A stretch of 64,000 nucleotides of DNA, from positions 248,001 through 312,000 of the forward strand of contig NZ_CP054257.1 of NCBI RefSeq assembly GCF_017893945.1. The letters run 5' to 3'. A program made the position numbers and the translations under genes. Shown here piece by piece: positions 24,648-32,418 of this stretch (positions are counted from its first letter, which is position 1; every line of letters begins with the position of its first letter). This DNA comes from Treponema parvum. Lineage in GTDB: Bacteria; Spirochaetota; Spirochaetia; Treponematales; Treponemataceae. The notes below the pieces were generated by a model that had not been told where the DNA came from, ran no database searches, and saw nothing but the letters and a program-made list of their open reading frames with translations.

Positions 24648-25787
24648 ATGAGTCCGAAAAAGCACAGAGTCCTTTTAATAAAACCTGCCTCTTGCAACTG
24701 TAATATGATATGCAAATACTGTTTTTACATCGACGAAAGTGAAAACAGGAATTCCGCTAACTACGGCATAATGACAAAGGAAACGGCTCATAAAATCATT
24801 GACAGGGCTGTTGAAGAAAACGATGAGATAACTTTTTCATTTCAAGGAGGGGAACCTACTTGCGCGGGTTTTTCTTTTTTTGAAGACTTTGTTTCTTATT
24901 CTTTTTTGAAAAAAAAAGAGAAGACGATACATTTTGCGCTGCAGACAAACGGCTTTATCGTAGACAGAAAATGGGCCGAATTTTTCAAAAAAAACAATTT
25001 TCTTATCGGATTGTCGATGGACGGAAATAAAAAGACTCACGACCTATATCGGCATGATAAGGCCGGTAACGGCACATTTAAAAATGTTTTTAAAGCCAGC
25101 CAGATATTAAAAGCTTTTGAGGTTGATTTTAACATTCTCATAACCGTTACTAAGGATATCGCCAAGAATATTAAAGAAATATATGAGTTTTTTAAAAGGA
25201 ACGGTTACAGGTATCAGCAGTACATCGCTTGTTTGGATCCCATTGCCGAAGGACACGGCGGGCAGGATTATTCGTTGACGCCTGAAATTTACGGAAAATT
25301 TTTAATAGATCTGTTTGAATTGTATTTTAAGGATTGGCGCCGCCGCGATTTTATTTCCATTCGATATTTTGACAATCTTGTCATAAGGCTTGCCGGAGGA
25401 CAATGCGAGTCTTGCGGAATGTTGGGATTTTGTCCGAGCAATTATGTTCTTGAAGCCGACGGTTCGGTGTTCCCCTGTGATTTTTATGTTTTGGACGGTT
25501 TTTGTCTGGGGAATCTTACGAGAGATACTTTTGAGCGGATAGATCTTAAACGCAAAGAAATTCAATTTACGGAAAAATCCTGCATCATTGACGAAGCATG
25601 CAAAACTTGCCGATACTTTCCGCTCTGTAGGGGAGGCTGCAGGCGGGACCGCGAAGATTTTAAAACCGGAAAACTGAGATGTTCATATCTGTGTAAGGCG
25701 TATAAAATTTTTTTTGAAAAAGAGATCGATAAGCTGGATTATATGGGCGCTATGGAAAGACAATTTGCATTAGGCAGACATGTGTGA
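24648..25787 (+). CDS. Anaerobic sulfatase-maturase-type radical SAM/SPASM enzyme
   Basis: A 379-residue radical SAM protein. The SAM-cluster motif CNMICKYC has Cys18, Cys22 and Cys25, followed by FQGGEPTCAG as the GGEP motif. The C-terminal SPASM region has the Cys pattern CESCGMLGFC ... PCDFYVLD ... CKTCRYFPLCRGGC ... CSYLC for two auxiliary clusters; the Asp of PCDFYVLD matches the catalytic base of anaerobic sulfatase maturases. Such enzymes turn a Cys or Ser of a sulfatase into formylglycine. No sulfatase gene is in the window, so the client is either elsewhere or another peptide. The start lacks a ribosome site but has a promoter right before it. Confidence 0.9.
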   Translation: MSPKKHRVLLIKPASCNCNMICKYCFYIDESENRNSANYGIMTKETAHKIIDRAVEENDEITFSFQGGEPTCAGFSFFEDFVSYSFLKKKEKTIHFALQTNGFIVDRKWAEFFKKNNFLIGLSMDGNKKTHDLYRHDKAGNGTFKNVFKASQILKAFEVDFNILITVTKDIAKNIKEIYEFFKRNGYRYQQYIACLDPIAEGHGGQDYSLTPEIYGKFLIDLFELYFKDWRRRDFISIRYFDNLVIRLAGGQCESCGMLGFCPSNYVLEADGSVFPCDFYVLDGFCLGNLTRDTFERIDLKRKEIQFTEKSCIIDEACKTCRYFPLCRGGCRRDREDFKTGKLRCSYLCKAYKIFFEKEIDKLDYMGAMERQFALGRHV

Positions 25788-25858
25788 GTTATTTTTTTGC
25801 CGTTCAAATCTTTTCCGCAAAATCTGCAGACCTCTCACCGCCCGAAGCAGCCCCTGCT

Positions 25859-26362
25859 CTATGCGGTATAGGCGTCGCATATGTCGTCCACAACCATAAA
25901 ACATAAAGGATCTATGGTTCTGGCAAGTTTAAACACTTTTTTTACGTTTCGTCTTTTTACTTGGACAAAAACCATTTTTACCGGGCCGTTTCTGCCTTTG
26001 CCTTCAAAGACGGTTACTCGGAACCCTTGGCTTCTAAGGCTGTCGGATATGTCGTCGCCTTTTAAACTGAAAATTCTTACAGCCTGTTCGCCTATTTTAA
26101 ATAAGCCTTCTATGGTTATGCCCATAAACGTTCCTGTGGCAAAGCCCAAGGCGAAGGCTACGGAAGTGATAGGATCCGTAAGATCCGTAATCACTCTGGA
26201 GACGGCATATATCCAAATAAGGCATTCAAAAAACGATACGATAAAGGCATACAGTCTCTTTCTTCTGATGACCAATACGTTGCGGAAGGTTCCGAGAGAC
26301 ACATCCATTACACGAGCGGCAAATATTATGACAGCCGTAATAATCTGTTCTTGCGTGAACAT
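25859..26362 (-). CDS. DUF2179 (UPF0316) membrane protein
   Basis: A 167-residue protein with three membrane helices in the first 90 residues (ITAVIIFAARVMDVSLGTFRNVLVIR is the family signature) and a C-terminal soluble DUF2179 domain (about 95-165; FRVTVFEGKGRNGPVKMVFVQVKRR). Function is not established; DUF2179 domains elsewhere have been proposed to bind small ligands. I prefer the ATG at 26362 because AGGTG precedes it; a GTG at 26368 overlaps that site. Confidence 0.88.
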   Translation of the reverse strand: MFTQEQIITAVIIFAARVMDVSLGTFRNVLVIRRKRLYAFIVSFFECLIWIYAVSRVITDLTDPITSVAFALGFATGTFMGITIEGLFKIGEQAVRIFSLKGDDISDSLRSQGFRVTVFEGKGRNGPVKMVFVQVKRRNVKKVFKLARTIDPLCFMVVDDICDAYTA

Positions 26363-26449
26363 GTACACCTCAAAAATTTTACTTTTTTAGCCCGAAATTC
26401 GAGTTTTTTAACTTTAGGGCGGCTTTTTGCGGCTTCTTCTATGATTGCG

Positions 26450-26593
26450 AGTTTGCAAAGCAAACTCGTTGAGGTCGGCTTGCTGACCGACGTCTTTCGG
26501 GGCTCCGGCTTTCGCCTCCGAACAAACGCATAGCGTTTGTTTTCGCTTCGCTCACCCCTCCACCCCCTGCCGCAGCCGCACAAAACGTGCGGC
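26450..26593. repeat. String of short perfect hairpins
   Basis: At least four stems in tandem: CGAGTTTGC/GCAAACTCG (loop AAA), GTCGG/CCGAC, AACAAACGC/GCGTTTGTT (loop ATA) and GCCGCAC/GTGCGGC. The block lies between the DUF2179 gene and kdgK, both minus-strand, and spurious frames cross it. No T-runs follow the stems, so it is a repeat cassette and not a terminator. Confidence 0.6.
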
Positions 26594-26624
26594 CTGCAAG
26601 TCAAGTTTACAGAAATCGGCAAAA

Positions 26625-27647
26625 CTAGCGCTGTACGCGTCCCGATGCGTTTCCTCCGGCGAGTTTTTCAACTTCGCTTACGGAAACCGCGTTGAAGTCG
26701 CCTTCGATCGTGTGCTTTAAGCAGCTTGCCGCAACTGCAAAATCAACGGCTTCCTGTGTCGACTTTCCTTTTAAAAGCGCATAGATGAGTCCGCCGCCGA
26801 AGCTGTCGCCTCCGCCTACGCGGTCTACGATGAACATTTCGTATTCTTTGCTGAAACAGAAATCTTTTCCGTCATAGAGGAGACCCGCCCAGTTATTGAA
26901 CGTTGCGCTGATGGATGTGCGGAGCGTGATAGCAACTTTTTTAAAGCCGAATTTGTCCGCAAGCTGTTTTGCTACGCTCTTGTATCCTTCTTTATTCAAT
27001 TTTCCGCTGTTGATATCCGTATTTTCAGCTTCAATTCCGAAGACGTCTTTTGCATCTTCTTCATTGCTTATACACACGTCAACGTATTTGCAAATTTCAG
27101 TCATGGCTTTGCGCGCCTGATCGCGTGTCCAGAGTTTGCCGCGATAGTTAAGATCGCATGAAACCGTAACGCCGGCTTTTTTTGCAGCCTTGCACGCTTC
27201 AACGGTTATATCTACGATATTCTGTCCGAGCGCCGGAGTAATTCCCGTTACGTGGAACCACTTTGCCCCCTTGAAAATATTGTCCCAATCGAAATCGGAC
27301 GCTTTTGCTTCCTGGATGGAAGAATGCGCGCGGTCATAAACGCATACCGATCCGCGCTGGGAAGCGCCTTTTTCAAGATAGTAAATGCCGACCCTTTCGC
27401 CTCCGCGCGCTATGTAGCTTGTGTTTACTCCGAAGCGGCGAAGACTGTTGATCGCGGACTGTCCGATCGGATTGTCCGGCAGCTTTGTCACAAAGCATGC
27501 GTCAAATCCGTAGTTTGCCAAAGAAACGGCAACGTTAGCTTCTCCGCCGCCGAAAGTAGCGCCGAATTTATCCACCTGTGTAAAACGATACCAGCCTTCG
27601 GGCGCCAAACGCAGCATGATTTCACCGAATGTTACAACCTTATCCAT
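26625..27647 (-). CDS. kdgK: 2-keto-3-deoxygluconate kinase (PfkB family)
   Basis: A 340-residue ribokinase-type sugar kinase. N-terminal FGEIMLRLAPEGWYRF and FGGGEANVAVSLANYG, and the C-terminal ATP/anion-hole motif DRVGGGDSFGGGLIYALL with the catalytic Asp. The combination GEIMLRL with GGGEANVA is typical of KdgK. It phosphorylates KDG, the common intermediate of galacturonate and glucuronate breakdown, which fits the GH28, GH88 and GH2 loci in this window. GGAGG lies before the ATG. The KDPG aldolase and isomerase genes are not in the window. Confidence 0.88.
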   Translation of the reverse strand: MDKVVTFGEIMLRLAPEGWYRFTQVDKFGATFGGGEANVAVSLANYGFDACFVTKLPDNPIGQSAINSLRRFGVNTSYIARGGERVGIYYLEKGASQRGSVCVYDRAHSSIQEAKASDFDWDNIFKGAKWFHVTGITPALGQNIVDITVEACKAAKKAGVTVSCDLNYRGKLWTRDQARKAMTEICKYVDVCISNEEDAKDVFGIEAENTDINSGKLNKEGYKSVAKQLADKFGFKKVAITLRTSISATFNNWAGLLYDGKDFCFSKEYEMFIVDRVGGGDSFGGGLIYALLKGKSTQEAVDFAVAASCLKHTIEGDFNAVSVSEVEKLAGGNASGRVQR

Positions 27648-27809
27648 AATTAATAGCCTCCGTAAAGAAAATGAAAGTTCTTACAATGATATATTATTAT
27701 CCGCCGATTAGCAAGTTAAATGCCGGCGGTTAACTGCGCAGGCACGAATGTTCTGCGCAGCGGACGTTCGGCGCGTTGGGAAAATGCATTGCGGTACGGT
27801 CTTGAAAAA

Positions 27810-27840
27810 GGCTGCACTCCCGGCAGCGGCCTGCCGCGTG
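27810..27840 (+). repeat. Short dispersed repeat R4, copy a
   Basis: GGCTGCACTCCCGGCAGC followed by GGCCTGCCG; self-pairs as GGCTGC/GCAGC. The same string, with few changes, is at 62215-62246. Lies in the GC-rich leader region before dnaX. Confidence 0.65.
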
Positions 27841-27894
27841 CGACTGCGCAGGAGAACTGTGCCGCGGGAGCTTCATTAATCCTGCAATTTCATG

Positions 27895-27900
27895 TATCAT
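27895..27900 (+). promoter_or_regulatory. -10-like hexamer six bases before dnaX
   Basis: TATCAT ends six bases before the ATG at 27907, with a poor -35 (TTCATT) 17 bases upstream. There is no Shine-Dalgarno sequence, so a leaderless dnaX message is possible. Confidence 0.4.
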
Positions 27901-27906
27901 ACCGGT

Positions 27907-29733
27907 ATGGCTTATGAGATTACGGCGACCAGACGCAGGCCGCAGCATTTTGAAGATCTTGTCGGACAGGAATTTGTCGCAGCTACGTTAAAAAATTCTA
28001 TTAAATCGGGAAAAATCGCGCACGCATATTTGTTTTCAGGCCCGCGCGGCTGCGGAAAAACTTCTACCGCCCGCATACTTGCAAAAGCCTTAAACTGCCA
28101 AAGCAGCGATAGGGCCGTAGAGTCTCCGTGCTGCACCTGTACGGCTTGCATCGAAATTACAAAAGGCTCAAGCATGGATGTGATTGAAATTGATGGCGCT
28201 TCAAACACAAGCGTAAACGACGTGCGGCAGATCAAAGACGAAGTACAATTTCCTCCGAACTCATGCAGATATAAAATATACATAATCGATGAAGTTCACA
28301 TGCTTTCCGTAAGCGCTTTTAACGCGCTTTTAAAGACCATAGAAGAGCCGCCGCCCTATGTCGTATTTATTTTTGCGACTACGGAGCTTCAAAAGGTTCC
28401 GGCGACAATAAAAAGCCGGTGTCAGCAATTTAATTTTCGTCTGGTTTCCGTAGAACAGATAAAAGAACTGTTGGCAGAGACCGCTTCGGAAATAGGAGTA
28501 AGGGCCGAAGAAGAGGCTCTTTATTGGATTGCACGCGAATCGACCGGGAGCGTAAGAGACGCTTATACTCTTTTTGATCAGGTTGCGGCGTTCAGCGATT
28601 CATTTATCACTTACGAAAAAATTCTTGACAAGCTGGGATTGGTAGGCATCGACCGCCTGAACAAACTCTTTGAAAAATGCGTACAGGGCGACAATGCCGA
28701 TGTTATAAACACTCTTGACGAATATTTGCAGTCGGGAATTTTGATCGAACAGCTTATTTCAAACAGCGCGGATTATTTGAGAAGCGTTTTGCTTTTAAAA
28801 AACGGAATAAAAAAAGAAGCCCTGCTCGGGCAGTCCCCCGAACGCTACAGCAAGGATGTGATCGAAGCGTGGAATTGCATCCAGATTGAAAGAGCTCTTT
28901 CATTGTTTTTACAGCTTTACCGCGACATACGCTATTCGCTTTCGCCGCGTTACGAGACGGAACTTGCGTTTTCAAGGATGTGCTGGCTGAAAGAATATGT
29001 TTCTCAGGCGGAAGTAAAAAAATCGATTGATGCTGCGAGAACGGTCTTGTTGGGAAACAATGCGGGAAGCGTAACCGGGACGGCGGAAAATTCGACGCAA
29101 CAAGGCAACGGTAATGGTAACGGCCGTCCCGACAGCGGCGGTTTATTTGCGGGCAGCGCCGCCGTCGAAGGGGTGACAACTTTTTCAGCCTTGAGCAAAG
29201 CAAATTCTCAGCGGAGCGTGCAGCCGGAAACGAAAGCCGCAGAAAGCTCTTATCTTTCGCAGGAGCCGCCTTTTGAAACATATTCCGATCCGTATCCCGA
29301 CGTTCCTCCGGACGTGCCGTACGAAGAGGAGGAAGACACAGACCCTTTTGACTTCGGCGGAGCCCTGCCGCCTCAACAAACAGCGGCGAATTCTCCGATA
29401 GAAAAATCGGAAGACATAAAAAATGCGATTATCCGGGAATTGACTAAAAACGACGACGGTTTTACGGCGTCGGCCGTGATGCAGGCGGATTTGAAATTTT
29501 CAAGTGAAAACGAAATATCGGCGGAAGTCGATTCGGAATTCAAAAAAGGTCAGCTTGAGCGTCAGATCGATGTTCTCTCGGAACTCGTAAACAAAATCTG
29601 CGGCAGGCCCGTAGCATTCCGCGTCAAAATAAAAGCGGACAACCGGCAAACCGCCGTAAAACAGGAAATTCCACAAAAAGTAGATATGATTTGTAAAATA
29701 TTCAGAGGAACTATAGTTGGAGGAAAAATATGA
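27907..29733 (+). CDS. dnaX: DNA polymerase III subunit gamma/tau
   Basis: The clamp-loader ATPase, 608 residues. Family start MAYEITATRRRPQHFEDLVGQEFV, Walker A GPRGCGKTSTAR, zinc-binding Cys cluster in CCTCTACIEI, Walker B YIIDEVHML, SRC motif IKSRCQQF. From about 370 the sequence is low-complexity (Asn/Gly, then Pro/Asp/Glu-rich PDVPPDVPYEEEEDTD), and a final folded domain of about 100 residues probably contacts polymerase or helicase. The ATG at 27907 gives the usual family N-terminus; the frame stays open to an ATG at 27892. It overlaps ybaB by four bases in the dnaX-ybaB-recR operon. Confidence 0.95.
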   Translation: MAYEITATRRRPQHFEDLVGQEFVAATLKNSIKSGKIAHAYLFSGPRGCGKTSTARILAKALNCQSSDRAVESPCCTCTACIEITKGSSMDVIEIDGASNTSVNDVRQIKDEVQFPPNSCRYKIYIIDEVHMLSVSAFNALLKTIEEPPPYVVFIFATTELQKVPATIKSRCQQFNFRLVSVEQIKELLAETASEIGVRAEEEALYWIARESTGSVRDAYTLFDQVAAFSDSFITYEKILDKLGLVGIDRLNKLFEKCVQGDNADVINTLDEYLQSGILIEQLISNSADYLRSVLLLKNGIKKEALLGQSPERYSKDVIEAWNCIQIERALSLFLQLYRDIRYSLSPRYETELAFSRMCWLKEYVSQAEVKKSIDAARTVLLGNNAGSVTGTAENSTQQGNGNGNGRPDSGGLFAGSAAVEGVTTFSALSKANSQRSVQPETKAAESSYLSQEPPFETYSDPYPDVPPDVPYEEEEDTDPFDFGGALPPQQTAANSPIEKSEDIKNAIIRELTKNDDGFTASAVMQADLKFSSENEISAEVDSEFKKGQLERQIDVLSELVNKICGRPVAFRVKIKADNRQTAVKQEIPQKVDMICKIFRGTIVGGKI

Positions 29734-30041
29734 ACCCTTTCGATCTGTTAAAAAATCCTCAGGTTATTCAAGAGCAGCTGGAAAAAGCGCAAGCCCAGTT
29801 GGAAGGAATTTCTGCGACGGGTTCTTCCGGGGGAAATATGGTTCAGATCACCGTAAACGGAAAAATGCAGATCACAGGCATAAAGCTTGACCCTCTTTGC
29901 GTAGACAACAGAGATATTCCGATGCTGCAGGATCTTATCATAGCCGCTCATCACGACGCTATGGAACGCATCCAGCAGGAAATAAAAAACCGGCTCGGGC
30001 CTATGCTGGGCGGTTTGCAGCTTCCGGGGATGGGCGCTTAA
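29730..30041 (+). CDS. ybaB: YbaB/EbfC-family nucleoid-associated protein
   Basis: A 103-residue DNA-binding protein that acts as a dimer. Family features: N-terminal helix with QEQLEKAQAQLEGI, central strands GGNMVQITVNGKMQITGIKLDP, C-terminal helix DLIIAAHHDAMERIQQEIKNRLGPM, and a Met/Gly-rich end. ATGA overlap with dnaX and one-base gap to recR. The spirochaete homologue EbfC in Borrelia binds DNA. Confidence 0.95.
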   Translation: MNPFDLLKNPQVIQEQLEKAQAQLEGISATGSSGGNMVQITVNGKMQITGIKLDPLCVDNRDIPMLQDLIIAAHHDAMERIQQEIKNRLGPMLGGLQLPGMGA

Positions 30042-30042
30042 A

Positions 30043-30633
30043 ATGAATGCACTTGAAGAATTGACGGAATCGTTTTCCAGACTTCCCGGTATAGGCAAAA
30101 AAAGCGCCGGAAGAATCGCGAATTATCTTTTAAGATCCGACCGATCGTTTAATCAATCCTTTTCGCACCAAATTCTGACTTTGCAGGACAGAATAAAACC
30201 TTGTTCGATCTGCGGCGCATGGACGGAAGGCGATCCTTGTCCGATATGCTCGGATATCCTGCGGGACAAAAGTCTCATCTGTGTAGTGGAGCAGCCGCAG
30301 GACGTTCAGACAATAGAAAATTCCCGTGAATATAACGGATTGTTCCATGTTTTAGGCGGAGTTATAGCTCCGCTGGAAGGAATAGGGCCTGACAAACTTT
30401 CCATAGCCGCTTTAATTTCCCGCGTCCAGGAAGGTTATGTAAAAGAAGTTATAATTGCGACAAATCCCACCGTTGAAGGCGACACTACGGCCTTATATCT
30501 GCACAGGCTTTTGACGGACAGGACGGACGTAAAAGTTACAAGGTTAGCTTCCGGGCTTCCTGTAGGAGGGGATTTGGAATACGCGGATAAGCTTACGCTT
30601 GCCCGCAGTTTTAGGGGGCGCACGGGTTTTTAA
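30043..30633 (+). CDS. recR: Recombination mediator RecR
   Basis: 196 residues, standard length. Helix-hairpin-helix FSRLPGIGKKSAGRIANYLL, zinc finger with CSICGAWTEGDPCPIC, Toprim domain LICVVEQPQDVQTIE, and Walker-like LASGLPVGGDLEYADKLTL near the C-terminus. Works with RecF/RecO in gap repair. Last gene of the dnaX operon. Confidence 0.96.
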   Translation: MNALEELTESFSRLPGIGKKSAGRIANYLLRSDRSFNQSFSHQILTLQDRIKPCSICGAWTEGDPCPICSDILRDKSLICVVEQPQDVQTIENSREYNGLFHVLGGVIAPLEGIGPDKLSIAALISRVQEGYVKEVIIATNPTVEGDTTALYLHRLLTDRTDVKVTRLASGLPVGGDLEYADKLTLARSFRGRTGF

Positions 30634-30805
30634 AATCTCCGGCTAGGAAATCCCGCTGAAGAACAGCTAATGATGAATAGCGCCGGCGCCTCGACGAAGG
30701 ATACTAATCGGGCGCGGAGCGTCCGGTCGTAACAAACAACCGATAGTCTGGCGGAATGTCCGCTCTTAACAAAGGCGCCCATCGGGCGGGATTCCTGTCT
30801 CATAC

Positions 30806-30845
30806 AAAAAAAATTGCCCGTAAGTCAAGGATTCAACTTACGGGC
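30806..30845 (-). terminator. Rho-independent terminator of flaB
   Basis: On the minus strand a perfect 10-bp stem (30836-30845 with 30816-30825), ten-base loop, then AATTTTTTTT. It lies about 75 bases past the flagellin stop. The rest of 30634-30919 (recR to flaB) contains no gene I can support. Confidence 0.93.
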
Positions 30846-30919
30846 GAGCTCGCCAAGTTCGATAATGTGAACTGCCGTTTTCCGACGCAAAGATCGGAAT
30901 TTTACCGGCAGCGTTTTTA

Positions 30920-31780
30920 CTATCTGAGCAGACTCAAGACGTTTTGACTTGTCTGGTTCGCCTGTGCGATCATAGCCGTGCCCGCCTGAGAGAGGACTTG
31001 GTTCTTCGTAAAGTCGACCATTTCCTTTGCCATGTCGGTGTCGCGTATGCGGCTTTCCGACGCCTGAAGGTTTTCGGCGCTTATATTAAGGCCTACGACG
31101 GTCTTTTCAAGACGGTTCTGGTAGGCGCCGAGATCGGCACGCTGCTTGTTGATCTTTTTAATGGCCTCGTCCAAAGTTCCGATCGCGCGGTTCGCATCGT
31201 CGGGCGATTCCAACGTCATGATAGATTCGTCTCCGATATTGCGAAGACCGAGAGACGTCGCGGTCATCGTTCCGATGTATACCTGCGTGCGCTGATCCAT
31301 ATTTGCGCCGATATGCAGCCACATTGAAGCCGTAACGTTGTTTTCTCCCGTAGGACGTGCAAAGCGGCCTGTGAGCATGTTCATACCGTTAAATTGCGCT
31401 GCGCTTGCAATTCTGTCGACTTCAGCGATCAAAGACGAAACTTCAACCTGGATCTGCATGCGGTCTTCGTCCGTGTAAATACCGTTGGAAGACTGAACCG
31501 CCAGCTCGCGTATGCGCTGAATGATATCGGTCGTTTCCTGCAAATAACCTTCGGTTGTCTGGATAAAGGAAATACCGTTCTGCGCGTTCAATGCGGCCTG
31601 ATTTAAACCGCGGATCTGAGAGCGCATTTTTTCGGAAACCGCAAGACCGGAAGCGTCGTCGCCTGCGCGGTTGATCTTTTCCCCGGAAGAAAGCTTTTCG
31701 ATGTTTTTCTGGTTGCTTAAATTCGTGTTACCCTGTACACGCTGAGCAAACATAGCGCTCATATTGTGATTAATAACCAT
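30920..31780 (-). CDS. flaB: Flagellin, FlaB core-filament class
   Basis: 286 residues, exactly the spirochaete FlaB length. N-terminal D0/D1 helices ([20 protein letters not shown] ... [30 protein letters not shown]), a short variable centre, and the C-terminal helix ([29 protein letters not shown] ending LSLLR). FlaB subunits build the core of periplasmic flagella and are exported by the flagellar apparatus, hence no signal peptide. The frame is open to 31858, but GGAG before the ATG at 31780 and the family start settle it. A perfect terminator follows. Confidence 0.96.
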   Translation of the reverse strand: MVINHNMSAMFAQRVQGNTNLSNQKNIEKLSSGEKINRAGDDASGLAVSEKMRSQIRGLNQAALNAQNGISFIQTTEGYLQETTDIIQRIRELAVQSSNGIYTDEDRMQIQVEVSSLIAEVDRIASAAQFNGMNMLTGRFARPTGENNVTASMWLHIGANMDQRTQVYIGTMTATSLGLRNIGDESIMTLESPDDANRAIGTLDEAIKKINKQRADLGAYQNRLEKTVVGLNISAENLQASESRIRDTDMAKEMVDFTKNQVLSQAGTAMIAQANQTSQNVLSLLR

Positions 31781-31829
31781 AAAGAATCTCCTATAAAGAC
31801 TTGAAATTTGGTTTTTCTGGTACAAACCC

Positions 31830-31854
31830 TTACCGGATCGTGTACCGGGTTTTA
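31830..31854 (-). promoter_or_regulatory. Weak FliA(sigma-28)-like promoter before flaB
   Basis: On the minus strand TAAA (31854-31851) and TCCGGTAA (31837-31830) are 13 bases apart; the sigma-28 consensus is TAAA-N15-GCCGATAA. Similar hexamers but wrong spacing, so this is a tentative call. Confidence 0.25.
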
Positions 31855-31912
31855 CCACCCTATACCATAATGATCGGAGATTAAAAAAAAGAATTAAGCG
31901 AATTTATAAAAA

Positions 31913-32320
31913 TCATGTATTTTTTTTTGCGTTTTTAAAACATTCCGTGCAGCCTAAGACGTGGACGTGTTTTTTGCCGTCTGGCTTGTTGAACAGACGG
32001 GCAATTAAATAACCGGTCGACGGGACGGCTTTATGGCAGACGGGGCAGATTCGTTTTAAATTAGGAGCGCATTTAGGATAGCAGTAAGGACAGCCTGATA
32101 CAGTACAGCGTTGATCGGGAACGGTCATAGGTCTGTATACTTTTGAATACAGATTTTCACCTGTGAGAAGGGACGTTTGGCATAGAGGACATACGGATAT
32201 GATTTTACGCGGAATATTTTCAGAAGAAGAGCGGAATTTCGGTTTTTTGTAGATATTTCCAAAATACATCAGGGCTGCAATGATGACGGCGGAGGAAATT
32301 CCCATTACAATGTATTCCAT
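31913..32320 (-). CDS. Membrane-anchored zinc-ribbon protein of unknown function
   Basis: 135 residues if started at the ATG at 32320. One N-terminal membrane helix (MGISSAVIIAALMYFG) and a cytoplasmic part with four Cys pairs: CPLC, CPYC followed by PKC, CPVC and CTEC, with conserved aromatic and His residues between. This looks like two linked zinc ribbons. I do not recognise a named family. Upstream of flaB on the same strand; ribosome site is weak, and ATG 32305 is an alternative. The frame extends to 32425 but the extra residues overlap the divergent regulator start and are unlikely to be translated. Confidence 0.6.
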   Translation of the reverse strand: MEYIVMGISSAVIIAALMYFGNIYKKPKFRSSSENIPRKIISVCPLCQTSLLTGENLYSKVYRPMTVPDQRCTVSGCPYCYPKCAPNLKRICPVCHKAVPSTGYLIARLFNKPDGKKHVHVLGCTECFKNAKKNT

Positions 32321-32418
32321 AAGAGCAATAATAACAGGGCTGATCGGCGAGGGCAATACGAAAAAGATAAGCCTGAACGAGAACCTGATGAAATGAAAAA
32401 ACTTACGGGAGGCGAGTC

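Noticed and set aside
26326-26622. 98-codon minus-strand frame between kdgK and the DUF2179 gene
   Set aside because: It reads through the hairpin string and overlaps the real DUF2179 start; its Arg/Lys/Ser-rich product looks like a translated repeat.
27720-27890. Possible SRP RNA or other structured RNA before dnaX
   Set aside because: Some bacteria have the SRP RNA gene here, and the region is GC-rich, but the invariant GGAAGGAAGCAG-type loop is absent.
30634-30805. Small RNA or gene between recR and flaB
   Set aside because: I looked for tRNA, tmRNA and short coding frames. Only an 18-codon frame and weak stems were seen; nothing to support a call.
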